Made by a program: the position numbers and the translations under genes. From Malania oleifera (taxonomy: Eukaryota > Streptophyta > Magnoliopsida > Santalales > Ximeniaceae), in NCBI RefSeq assembly GCF_029873635.1, contig NC_080420.1, positions 56,827,457 to 56,891,456 on the forward strand: a stretch of 64,000 bases of DNA, read 5' to 3'. The stretch's first letter is position 1, and the number at the start of each line of letters is the position of its first letter. This document shows positions 47,301 to 58,643 of the stretch, one piece after another. The notes below the pieces were generated by a model. The model was not told where the DNA came from. It saw only the letters and a program-made list of their open reading frames with translations, and ran no database searches.

Positions 47301-50269
47301 TCTTATACTTGGATCAATCTGAGCATCTATCAGGTCCCACCTAGCTTGCAAGGATCTTAGATTTAGTGGGCATGATTTGGCAATCACAACAAATTAGGGA
47401 ACTCAAGTGTGGAAATATTGAGTCCAATAATACGCACCACAGACATGAATACTAAACTTGAGTAGAATTGTCAAAATTCATTTTTTACCTACCAAAACAA
47501 CGGTCCATTTGAATATATGAAAAGTTGAGGCAAATTGAAAAAAAAGAAGAAAATTCACTTAAGGTGGTTGACCTACTCCCTTCGGCGGTTGACCAACCTT
47601 CCCTTCAAACGTGTCTATTGGTGCCACTCACAAGCGATTGACCAACCTTTTTAGGCGGTTGATAGATCCTACCAATTTTTGATTTTTTGAGTTGTCTAAC
47701 TCTAATTGGCAGGAGATTTTGGGCGTACCATGTGTCCCTTTGATGCCACCTATCAACTATCGACAATGACAACTAGTATTGTTTTTGTAGTTAATTCAAA
47801 AAGATCTCCATCTAATCCATAAGAGGTTTATAAAAGAACCCCTTATAGGAGAGTTTAAGGCATGTCCAAGTGAGGGTAAGGTAAAGATTTTTCTAAGGAA
47901 AATGATTTCTAAAATGGATTTTTCTTGAAAGAAACAAAAAGGAAAATCTCATTCTTTCGTTCTTTGAAAAGGATTTTAGGAAGTGTTCTTAAAAGAGAGT
48001 GGTCATCACTTGATCTATAGATTGCTTATACATCACAAGGTCAGTGCCTAACCTTTCCCCTTTATTGAATTTCATTTATTTATGCAAATGTGGTATGCAT
48101 GTTCCTTAGAAGCATGTACCTAGGTTTTGATACAATCAAAATCATTTCTTATGTGCTCTCATGTTGTAAATTATACCATTCTATTGCTTAAAGGTTTATA
48201 TTTAGGATGTACTAAAAGAAGCATTCAAAAAATGTCAAAAATGACACGAATAATTGGAATTTCAGTGCAGGTGGTTGACTAGCCCTAGTTTTTGAAAAGA
48301 CAGTCGTTGGCTACTAGATGGTTGATCGGTCCTCTGAAAACAGTTGACTACCAAATCTTAAGAGGTGATTTTTTTGCACTTTTCTCTGACGTTTGGCCTT
48401 GTTTTGAGTCTCTACACTCAGTTGAGCGTATTTGGTTGAGTCTTTTATTGATTTTGTGAAGTTTTTCTTATTTTTTTCATTAAAAAAAAAAAACTAAGTT
48501 TTCATGTGATTTAAACATGTTCATCCATGGTTTTTCAAAGGTATTAAAGTGTTAATCAAGTTTTCTTGATAATCTTGGAGTCACCCATGATATCACTTTT
48601 GGGTGTTATCCAAGTTTCAAATCAAGTTTTTAAGGTGGGTTTGTGGTTCTTCCAAATAAATCCACAAAATATTGCAAGTTTTTACACGTTAAAATTGTTT
48701 TTGAAAGTAATCACTCATGAAGTGGCTTGAGAGTGGAAAAAATATTTTCAGTCTCTATTTAGCATATAATCCATTGGAAAATTTGTTTCTAATCAAATAA
48801 TTGAAAATTTTTTTGATGAAGGTTTCAAGTAATCTCAAGAGTTTTCAACTGTTCTCAAGGATTTTATTTTTTATTTTTTTTACAAAATTCCCACAAAAAA
48901 TGCTCTCCAAACATGTTTTGAAGATTGTTTTTAAGAACCAAATATGACTTGGTTCCTCTTTCAAGGATATGTAGGCAACCTACTTGGTATATTCAACTAT
49001 GCCAAACAAAAACATGAATCTCTTCATCATTGGTTTGTTTATTTATATGTTTTTTGTATGTTTAATTTGATTAGGCACTTATATAGTTGAATTCTAAAGA
49101 GGTTCAAACCTCTGTATGAGACTTATGAAAGCCTTTCCAAAGGGATTAAGAGCATGAAGTTTTCCAAAAAGAATTAACTGAGGAAATGAAATTTGTAGAG
49201 AGCGGTTGACTAGCCTATACAGGTGGTTGACTGCCTGATTTTCAAAAATTCGTTTTCATATTTTTCAAGATTTAAATGATACCTTTTGAAAAATTATTTT
49301 TAAAATTGAGAGATATACACATACAAAAATACGGTAAACATGGTAACTATTCAATGGAATATGTGTTTTAAGGTGCTAATTTTTTGAATTTCAATTAAAA
49401 GGAATTTAAACATTACCTTATTCACAAATATACTCCTGAACCTAATATTTTTACAAATTTTTTTCTTTTATTTTACCTTTTCAAAAATTAAAATAAAGTG
49501 GCAAATCCATTTTCTAAAATGAAAAAAGGAAAGTTAGGTAATGAATTATTGGGTTATCTATACTTGTTTGGTTTTTAAAGGTCACAAAATATTAGCAACC
49601 CAAATAGGTCCTCAAAACCCAATATCAATTGCTTTGGTGATACTGCTAAGGATACTTGAGAGTTAGGCTACCTCTCGTGTGTTTGTGTGTGGCTTTTATT
49701 GTATGAATGTTTGTACATGCTTGTTCCTTCCATGTTGTGTTATGTTTGTGATGTTGTGCTATTATGTTGTATGCCATGTGAAAATGTCTTGCCATGTTCA
49801 TGCATCCTTGTATTTTATATAATTGCTCTAATTCACATACCCTCACAACAGTGCATGATTCCCATACCTGGACTCCCTACCTTGTAGGGTATAAGTGAAG
49901 GGAAAAGTACTAAGGACCTTCGTGGAGCTTTGTCTCCCGTATCGGCCTTATGATAATTCTTTCACTCGGTTTGTTCTTCTTGAAGAAAATTTGGGAGCCT
50001 TTAGAGTTGTTTTATGTACAGCCTTACCATGCACTAGATAATTTTTTATCCACAATAAGATAGAGACTTTTACTTGGTGTATGGTGTGGATCAAACTAAT
50101 AGGACACAAAAGCTATAGACATAATCTAGGAGCATGCTAACATGTCATACCATTTTGAATGTTTCCTTACTTATTATAAAATTGAATTGTATACGTATAC
50201 AACATACTAGTGAGACCAATCAACATAATAGAAGAGGCTTACCTTTTTAAAAAAATCATGCCATTGAAA
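47301..50269. other. Unassigned, likely LTR-type DNA with GGTTGACC repeats
   Basis: No gene. GCGGTTGAC-type words recur at about 47564, 47584, 47635, 47664, 48268, 48321, 48340, 49203 and 49222. A TATA-like TTTATAAAAG lies at about 47828. This could be an LTR/leader of the element that carries the DUF7745-like frame, but no edges or primer site were found. Confidence 0.4.
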
Positions 50270-51066
50270 AAAATGATATTCCATATGACTTTCAAAATGC
50301 ACTATTAGATATGATGAATTTGTGGGTGAAGATGTGGACTAGAAGGTATTGGATTCAAAATTGGGATCCTATCTATTCGTGCTTCACATTTGGACCAACT
50401 GACATGGTCCCCCTCATTGAAGAGTATGAAGAATTACTCTAAATTCTTAACACCACACCTGACAAAGTCTATATGTTTGACTTGAACATTAACTTGGTCC
50501 ATACTTTGATCCAATCTATGGGATGTAAATATAAAAAAAATAAAAAAATGGGGGGAAGACGAAAAAAAAAAGGGGGGGATAAATCGAAGGCATTGGAATG
50601 ACAGTGAGAAGCTTTTCAACGATCACCAAGATGACTCAGGTGCAAATTTGAAACTCCAACTACTAGCTTTGTTGATCTATCAATTAGTTCTCCTACTTTC
50701 AGCTACTCATATTATTGATCATGGAGTTGCCATGGTCTTTGCGGAGAAGAAGCACAAAGGGCAAGCACCGGTTCTTGCCATCATTGTTGAGACTCTCACT
50801 TTACTTAACTTTTGTAGGGAGAAAGGTAAAGAAACTCTACCTTGTTGCACGAAGCTGTTATATACTTGGTTCTTTGGCGATGTAGCTCCTCATCTCGTTT
50901 GAATTGCTTTCATATGGGGAAGGAATCCTTTACTAAATTATGCAACCAGTCATCAGAAGGTAGACATAACTGCTATTCTCAAGAGCTTGGAAGGGAAGAC
51001 ATTTTGGTGGTTGGCAAATTGGATGCCCATCAAGTCCATTCTTTTACGATATGGAGACATGCCTTG
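50270..51066 (+). pseudogene. DUF7745-like retroelement-associated protein, 5' part
   Basis: Plus-strand frames read 'CFTFGPTDMVPLIEEYEELL' (about 50380-50440), then a linker, then 'LLALLIYQLVLLLSATHIID' with 'VFAEKKHKGQAPVLAIIVET' (50648-50820). 'CCTKLLYTWFFGDVAPHL' (50840-50900) follows and 'WLANWMPIKSILLRYGDM' leads to the break. The order matches a plant family now called DUF7745, found mainly in or next to gypsy elements; the function is unknown. Frameshifts at about 50450-50640 and 50905. G4 splits the frame at 51066. Confidence 0.65.
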
Positions 51067-51186
51067 TGTAATGACCTGAAGAATAATGGTATTTAAATAA
51101 TAAAGAGAGAGGAAAATAGAAACAGAAACAGAAGGAAGCAGCAGACTTGAAGATAATAACTCGAAAGATTTTTTTTACATAGGGCC

Positions 51187-51346
51187 TCATCGACGAAGCC
51201 ACGCCTCATCGACGAGAAGATACCGAGAGGGGTTTTTGGGCAGTATAAATTTCGTCGACAAGGAGGTAGGGTTTGACGACAAAATTACTTAAGGACTCGT
51301 CGAAGAGGTGACGTGTCATGTCAACGAATCCAGCTCTCTATAAATA
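51187..51346 (+). promoter_or_regulatory. G4 5' LTR promoter: palindrome array and TATA box
   Basis: TCATCGACGA at 51187 and 51206, TCGTCGACAA at 51252, TCGTCGAAGA at 51297, then CTCTATAAATAG with TATA at 51339-51346. The array ends about 20-40 bp before the TATA box. Confidence 0.78.
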
Positions 51347-51379
51347 GTGAAAACCCAGATTTTTGGACAAATTTTTAGT

Positions 51380-51384
<5 letters not shown>

Positions 51385-51436
<52 letters not shown>
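51385..51436 (+). repeat. (CT)26 in G4 5' LTR
   Basis: Perfect CT repeat about 40 bp downstream of the TATA box, so in the transcribed leader. Confidence 0.97.
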
Positions 51437-51438
<2 letters not shown>

Positions 51439-52611
51439 AAAATGCACCTCTCACCTTCTCTCTTCGATCTCGGCCCCATTTCACGCTGGATCGACGATTT
51501 GAAGCCACCACGACACTTCTGGTAAAGTTTTATGCAAGTCTGCTGAAACTGATCATTGGTGGAGTTAGTGCGAAATTCATCATAAACTCAGGGTATGGTG
51601 TTTTATTCAGAATCTGCTCTCTCTACAGTTATAAGAAATATTGTATGTAGGAAAATACTAATGATACTTTGTTCCGGGGGATGTCATTTTTAAGGTGTTG
51701 AGTGGAGAACTCTACAGGTATAGGACCAGAATTTAGTAGGGGTTTTTTAGAGTTAAGGTAAGGGAAATATGCTATGCTAGGAATTTTTATAATGTTATCA
51801 GAGATTTTACACATATGTATATATCGGCTTGTTACCCAGTTTTATAGAATATGAGTTTTAAATGCTTGTGTGGCCTGAGTTATTTATGTGATGAAGAACT
51901 TATATAGTTTTTACAATATATCATACTATACTGATTAGACAGATATGAGCTGTATATTACATATATTTATCTAGAATAGTATATTACAATCTTACTTAGA
52001 TCAGTATGTTATAGTTTTATATAGATCAATATATCACAGATATTTATCCAGAATAGTACATTACAATTTTACTCAGATCAGTATATTACAGCTTTATTCA
52101 GACCAGTATATAGAGTATTTATAGTATGTCATGTTTCCTGTTACCATAACAGACAGAGTATACAGATAAAGTATATAGACAGATATACTGAGATAACATC
52201 AAGATGCTACAGATACAACGTACAGAGATTACAGTATTTCCAATACAAAAGATAGCGTTATTGTAATTTTAGAAACATGATAAAAACAGTAAAAGAATAT
52301 ATATATATATATATATATATAGTATTAGATCCCTGAGGAAGATTACAGACAAATACAGTATAGATAGAGAATACAGAGCACGATACCGCTGCTATATACA
52401 GATAGAGTGCAACCACATATCTCAGATAGTGTGTGGATATCGTCTAACCATGCTCGGAGAGGATGCAGCTCAGCAATATGCGGGCTGAGTGCGGGGTTGA
52501 GGGGGCCGGTTAGACGAGGTAGTAGCCAGTCTCGCGCCTAGGAGAGTATGTAGTTTGGTCGGGCTGACGTAGTGTAGAGTATATTGACCTATCTGGAGGG
52601 CTGACCAGATT

Positions 52612-52664
52612 AAGTCCCGCCTACGGGCTGCACAACCCTGTCATGAGGGGTCAAATCATGACAT
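52612..52664 (+). repeat. Conserved LTR box with hairpin
   Basis: TTAAGTCCCGCCTACGGGCT then GCACAACC, then TGTCATG, a 12-base loop and CATGACA. The 7-bp arms pair perfectly. Equivalents are at 59804-59856, 62328-62380, 45606-45662, 33646-33673 and, on the minus strand, in G1, G2 and S1. Confidence 0.75.
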
Positions 52665-53261
52665 GCATAGTTTCAGGGATAAAACACAGTTATGTATATG
52701 TATATAGTTTTACAATATATGATGAGTACAATATGATATTAGCAATATGAAAAGTAGAAAATACAGATGATACAATTATATTTTAAATTGTGAAAATGAA
52801 AGACATGCTTTACAGATTTACTATTTTATTACAGTTCAGTTGTTATTTTAACAGTATGCAACTTAGTCGCCACACCCTAGTAATAGCATATTTCCACTTA
52901 CTGAGCATCGACTCACCTCATTACTTTATCATTTTTCAGGTAATCCAATTAGGCGAGCAAATCAGGCTCGCGAATAGGGAGTTTATTTGATTACCCTGGT
53001 TGTAGGGTAAGTTTTTGATAGAGTTTTGTATTTTTGGGGTAGATAGTACTGGAGAAAATTATTTTGTATGACTATGGTCTGTAAATACTAGATTATAGTA
53101 TTGTATAGTATATATGGCTATATGATTTATGTTTCCGCTGCGTAGGTATGTTTATTGTATATAGGAATACCCCAGTGTCCTTTGGGGTCTGAGATTTCAT
53201 AGCAGGGATATCAGAGCAATTTATGTAAAAAAAATGTCTTAATTTTGATGTTGTTACAGTT

Positions 53262-53274
53262 TGGTATCAGAGTC
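53262..53274 (+). promoter_or_regulatory. G4 primer-binding site
   Basis: TGGTATCAGAGTC three bases after the 5' LTR. One change from the initiator-Met tRNA complement. Confidence 0.85.
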
Positions 53275-53578
53275 TAGGTTACTAGGTTCTGTAGACTTTA
53301 GAGTGCAGCGGGAAACAATGCCAGAATATAGGAAAAGAATTTGAGGTTTTATTCTGTGATCCGGATACAAGATTTTCATGGTGGTTTCTGTATTTTTCTT
53401 AGGGTGACAACTTCAGGAAAGTCATAGTAAACTATCGACGAGTTATGTATTTAGGTTATGAGATGTGATTTGGGGTTAGGATCAGGAGGGATGGTTATAG
53501 AGAATTTGGAGCTTTAGTTGAATAATTTGGGTCTATAAGGAAATAGGACTCTGAAACAGTGTTTTATATGGTTACAGG

Positions 53579-54650
53579 ATGGACCCAGGAGGCAATAGAG
53601 CTCACATTAGTGGGGACGATGGTGCTGGTCCTTCTGACGCAGTAGGCGGGGATTCAGATGTTGTGCTATGTAGTGTGACTCAGCAAGTTATAACTGAGAT
53701 TGCACGGACCTATAGAGAGCAAAGAGGCTCATCTTCAGCTCAGGGATGTACCATAGAGAAATTTATGAAAATGAATCCGCCAGCATTTTTTGGAACGACT
53801 GACCCTGCAATTGCAGAGAACTGGGTGCAAGAGGTGGAGAAGATTCTGACAGTACTTCATTACACCGACGAGTAGAGAGTTTTATGTGCTACATATAGGC
53901 TGGCGGGGGAGGCCAAGAGATGGTGGTCAGCCACCAGACTGTTGGAGGAGCAGAGAGCTATACTAGTGCCGATGACCTAGGCTTCATTCAGGGACGTGTT
54001 CTTTGATAGATATTACCCTGCCTCAGTCAGAGAGGCTTGAGTACAGGAGTTTCTAAGCCTGTCCCAAGGATCACTGACTATCCAACAGTATGCGGTGAGA
54101 TTTATCGAGCTTTCTCGTTTCTGCCCATATATTGTCCCAAATGAAGTAAATAAGGCCAGAATGTTTGAGAGGAACTTGAGCGAGATATTTACAGGCAGGT
54201 GGCGGTACTGAGGATCCAAGATTTTGCAGAGTTGGTTGACAGGGCTAGTATAATAGAGGAGAGTCTATCTAGAGAGACGGAGACACAAAGTCTGAGGAAG
54301 AGGACTGTGCCCTCGAGTTTTTAGGCGGGTCCTAGCCAAGACCCTTGGAGAGGAGGTAGATTTGGCGGAGGCCAGAGACAGATGATAGAGCACGGTAGAT
54401 TTCAGGCAGACATCTTCCTGCTATTTGTCCTAGATGTGGATGAAGACATCCTGGTGAGTGCTGACTGGGGGAGAATATTTGTTATCGTTGCGGGAGGCCC
54501 GACCATATGGTTCGATCATGTCAGATGCTATCAAATTATGCACAGGCTCCTATACCGTTTTAGGGTGGATACTAGGTACCTCATGGAGGTCAGCAGAGAA
54601 ATACCGCGTCGGCGAGGGTCTATGCGCTGACGCTAAGTGACGCTGAGATG
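53579..54650 (+). pseudogene. G4 gag
   Basis: ATG at 53579 opens MDPGGNRAHISGDDGAGPSD. The capsid region includes 'KMNPPAFFG', 'WVQEVEKIL' and, after a stop at 53873-53875, 'LAGEAKRWW', 'FRDVFFDRYYP' and 'FIELSRFCPYIVPNEV'. The nucleocapsid around 54390-54560 is frameshifted and the CCHC knuckle is not readable in one frame. The same N-terminal pattern GDDGAGPS opens G5 gag. Confidence 0.85.
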
Positions 54651-54689
54651 ACGGGAGACATGGTCACAGGTATCATTATTGCTTAACCA

Positions 54690-55135
54690 TATAAAATTGT
54701 TTTTTTTTTTATACAGGTGTCACTCACTCTTTTATATTGGCGGCATATGTAAAAATGACTGGAGTAGAAACACAGCCTTTAGATGTAGAACTGTCTGTGG
54801 GTACGTCGATGGGATCTGTGGTTAGATGCAGGAGGGTACTTCAAAATTTTTCAGTAAGTATTTAGGAGAGAGTGCTGTTAGCTGATCTTGTGGTCCTAAA
54901 TATGTAGGGATTTGATGTGATATTGGGCATGGATTGGCTAGCTACTCATTATACTAGCATAGACTGCCACCAGAAAGAAGTAATTTTCAGACCCTCGAAT
55001 AAGCAAGAATACAGATTTGTGGGTTCACGTGTACGTGCTTCACCATAGCTGGTGTCAGCTATTCAGGTGAGGAGATTGCTACAGGGTGGTTGCTAGGGGT
55101 ATGTCGCATACATAAAAGATTTTTCAAAGGAAGAA
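54690..55135 (+). pseudogene. G4 protease
   Basis: The retropepsin active site reads FYTGVTHSFI at about 54702-54731 where relatives have F-D-S-G-A-T-H-S-F-I. The catalytic Asp is Tyr. The body follows with 'VVRCRRVLQNFSV', 'ADLVVLNM' and 'GFDVILGMDWLATHYTSIDC'. Stops near 54862, 54907 and 55048. Confidence 0.78.
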
Positions 55136-56500
55136 TTGAGACAAGCTGACATACTAGTAGTGAGAGAGTTTCTAAATGTATTTCTAGAAGAATTACCTGG
55201 GTTACCACCTGATCATGAGATTGAGTTCACTATAGACCTGTTTTTGGGATCTGCTCCAGTATCAAAAGCACCGTACCGTATGACTCCAGTTGAGTTGAAA
55301 GAATTGAAAGATCAGCTACAAGAATTACTGGATAAGGGTTTTATCAAACCCAGTGTGTCGCCCTGGGGAGCGCCAATTTTATTCGTGAAAAAGAAAGATG
55401 GAACCATGAGGTTGTGCATCGATTATAGGGAGATAAACAAACTGACAGTCAAGAATAAATATCCTCTCCCTAGGATCGATGACTTATTTGACCAGCTTCA
55501 AGGGACCTAGGTTTATTCTAAAATTGATCTACGGTCGGGTGAAAGTTAGAGCAGAGGATATTTCGAAGACCGCATTTCGTACCAGGTATGGGCATTACGA
55601 GTTCTTAGTGATGCCATTCGGGTTGACTAATGCACTAGTAGTATTGATGAATTTGATGAATCGGGTGTTCCATCAGTATTTAAACCAGTTTGTGGTTGTA
55701 TTTATTAATGATATACTGGTCTATTCGATGAGTTTTTAGGAGCACGAGCATCATTTGAGGCTGGTGTTACAGATATTAAGAGAAAGGAAATTATATGCAA
55801 AATTCAAGAAGTGCGAGTTTTGGTTAAAACATGTTACTTTTCTTGGCCATGTGATCTCTGAAGCAGGTGTATCAGTTGATATGAGTAAAATAAAGGCAGT
55901 AGTGAATTAGGAAAGGTCAAGCAGCGTTCAGGAGGTCAGGAGTTTTCTGGGATTAGCAGGCTATTATCGGAGCTTCATAGATGACTTCTCCAGACTATTA
56001 GGTCCATTAACACAACTTACGAGGAAAAATGTAAAGTTTGATTGGACGGATGACTGTGAGCAAAGTTTTCAAGAATTAAAACAGCGGTTGGTCTCGGCGC
56101 CAATTCTGGCTATTCCATCAGGAGAGGACAAATTTGTAATATACAGTGATGCCTCTTTGAAGGGTCTTGGATGTGTGTTAATGCAGCATGACAAGGTTAT
56201 TGCGTATGTGTTTAGACAGCTTAAAGAATATGAGAAGAATTATCCTATCCATGATTTAAATCGTGTTGCGGTGGTGTATGCTCTCAAAATCTGGAGGCAT
56301 TATTTATATGGTGGGAAGTGCAAGATTTTCATGAATCACAAGAGTCTGAAATATTTCTTCACCCAGAAAGAGCTAAATAAAAGACAAAGAAGGTGGCTAG
56401 AACTCATTAAAGATTATGACTGTACCATTAGTTAGCACCCCGGGAAAAGTGAATGTGGTAGCTAATGCTTTGAGCAGGAAATCAGTGGGTTCGGTGTTAG
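55136..56500 (+). pseudogene. G4 RT and RNase H
   Basis: An open RT segment at 55136-55510 includes '[20 protein letters not shown]', '[19 protein letters not shown]' and '[13 protein letters not shown]'. After a frameshift at about 55510, 55540-55740 has '[17 protein letters not shown]' and FINDILVYS at about 55702-55728; the catalytic FIDD is FIND. The thumb and RNase H follow ([12 protein letters not shown], 'HALKIW'-like '[13 protein letters not shown]', DYDCTIS at 56435). Inactive by both frame and catalytic residue. Confidence 0.88.
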
Positions 56501-56529
56501 CAACCATGGAGACTTAGCACTCGATTCTA

Positions 56530-58026
56530 ATGGATTTGGAGAGGCTCATCATAGAGTTAATAGAAAAGAGTCCTCAGGCAGTCATTGTCAGTCTAGTGGT
56601 TCAGCCTATGCTATACGAGAGGATTAAAGCAGTTCAAGGTGATGATGCAGAGTTGGCAGAGGTAATGGTTAGAGTGTGGGATGGTCAGGGAGAGGAGTTT
56701 AGCATATCAGATGACGGAGCCCTACGATTTCTTGCTAGGCTTTGTGTTCCTATAGATATCGAGATCAGGAGAACTATATTAGAGGAGGCTCACAGATCCC
56801 TATACACCATACATCCAGGTGGTACTAAAATGTATTGGGATCTGCGGGAGTACTTTTGGTGAAGTGGAATGAAGAGAGAGATAACTGAATTTGTACGACA
56901 GTGCTTGACATGTTAGTAGGTTAAAGTTGAGCACCAGTGACTAGCAGGCCAATTGCAGCCGTTGTTTATTCCACAATGGAAGTGGGACCACGTTTCTATG
57001 GATTTTGTTATGGGGTTACCACCAGTGCGATAGGGATTGAATGTGAATTTGGTGGTTGTTGATCGTTTGACGAAGATTGCCCATTTCATCCCTATTAAAG
57101 TTGATTATTCCATGGACAGATTGGCAAAAATTTATATTTAGGAGATAGTTCGCGTCCATGGTGTGCCGATATCCATAGTCTCATACCGGGATCCTCGGTT
57201 TACTTCATGATTCTGGAAAAGTTTTCATGAGGCTAAGGGTACACAATTAGTTTTTAGCACTGTTTTCCATCCCCAGACAGATGGTCAGATTGAGAGGACG
57301 ATTCAGACACTAGAGGATATGCTTCGTGCTTGTGTGCTTGATTTTGGAGGCAATTGGATCTAGTTTATGCCATTAGTTGAGTTTACTTACAATAATAGCT
57401 ATCAGACTAGCATCGGCATGACACCTTACGAGACATTATATGACAGGAGATGTCGTTCTCCTCTTTTCTAGGATGAAGTAGGTGAAAGGCGAGTTTTGGG
57501 TCCAGAGATAATACAACAAGCGTCCGACAAGGTTCGATTAATTAGAGAAAGAATCAGTACAGCACAGAGTCGGCAGAAAAGCTACGCAGACACTCGCCAC
57601 CAAGAGTTAGAGTTTAATGTGGGAGATCGAGTATTTTTGAAGATAGCTCCTCTGAAAGGAGTTATGAAGTTTGGAAAGAAGGGTAAGTTGAGTCCTAGGT
57701 ATACTGGCCCTTTTGAGATATTAGAGAGAATAGGGTTAGTTGCTTATAGGCTTGCTTTGCCACCAATCTTATCCAGAATACATGACATGTTTCATGTTGC
57801 TATGTTGAGGAAATACATCCTAGACTCGTCCCATATCATCAGTTATGCAGAGATAGAACTCAAGGATTCATTAGCTTATGAAGAAACACCAGTATATATA
57901 TTAGATAGGAAGACACAAGAACAGTTACTGAAAGTTTTGTGGAAAAATCACACTATAGAGGAAGCTTCTTGGGAGCTCAAGGAGCAGATCAGACAGAGAT
58001 ACCCGCAGTTGTTCCAAGAGGTATAG
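56530..58026 (+). pseudogene. G4 integrase with chromodomain-like C-terminal end
   Basis: The zinc region at 56530-56930 has 'HRSLYTIHPGGTKMYWDLR'. The core has WDHVSMDF, then SYRDPRFTS, and [13 protein letters not shown], so the Asp-Asp-Glu set is still readable, but stops lie near 56863, 57031, 57140, 57210, 57361 and 57471. The last frame, 57496-58026, is open: GDRVFLKIAPLKG, '[17 protein letters not shown]', 'HDMFHVAMLRKYI', and a C-terminal 'VLWKNHTIEEASWELKE' resembling a chromovirus chromodomain. Confidence 0.87.
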
Positions 58027-58253
58027 CGGTACTCAGGTAAAGTATAACATTTAGATAAGTTTCTTTTGCAGGTACATGTATGGATTTAATTAGTAGATAG
58101 TTTTGAGTTTTATATGTGTAATCTCCCAAAACCTAGTATGTAACCACGATATTCCTCCACCATAAGTGAGGGCAGGTAATAAAATAAGTAGACCATTTCA
58201 ATTTTAAAGAATGATGAGTTATATGAATAGTAAATTTCAAGGACGAAATTTTA

Positions 58254-58267
58254 TAAGGAGAGAAGAA
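58254..58267 (+). promoter_or_regulatory. G4 polypurine tract
   Basis: AAGGAGAGAAGAA directly before the 3' LTR. Confidence 0.85.
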
Positions 58268-58590
58268 TGTAACGACCCGAAGAATAATGGTATTTAAATA
58301 ATAAAGAGAAAGAGAAATGAAAACAGAAACAGAAGGAAGCAGCAGGCTTGAAGATAATAACTTGAAAGATTTTTTTTACACAGGACCTCGTCGACGAACA
58401 CAGGGAGTCACGCCTCATTGATGAGAAGATACCGAGAGGGGTTTTTTGGCAGTCTGAATTTCATCAACAAGGAAATAGGTTCGTTGACAAAATTACTTAA
58501 GGACTTGTCGACGAGGTGACGAGTCTCGTTGACGAATCCAGCTCTATAAATAGTGAAAAACCATATTTTTGGACGAATTTTTAGCACAAA

Positions 58591-58643
<53 letters not shown>

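Larger units (their letters stand above)
51067..53258 (+). repeat. G4 5' LTR
   Basis: 2192 bp, TGTAATGACCTG to GATGTTGTTACA. It carries the palindrome array (51187-51320), TATA (51339-51346), (CT)n (51385-51436), a ~35-bp minisatellite (about 51940-52110), the ACGATACCGC box (52380-52389) and the GCCTACGGGCTGCACAACC/hairpin box (52612-52663). Confidence 0.93.

Noticed and set aside
52790-52990. 66-residue frame repeated almost identically at 59984
   Set aside because: Both copies are the same LTR segment of G4, including the conserved CAGGTAATCC region; not a gene.
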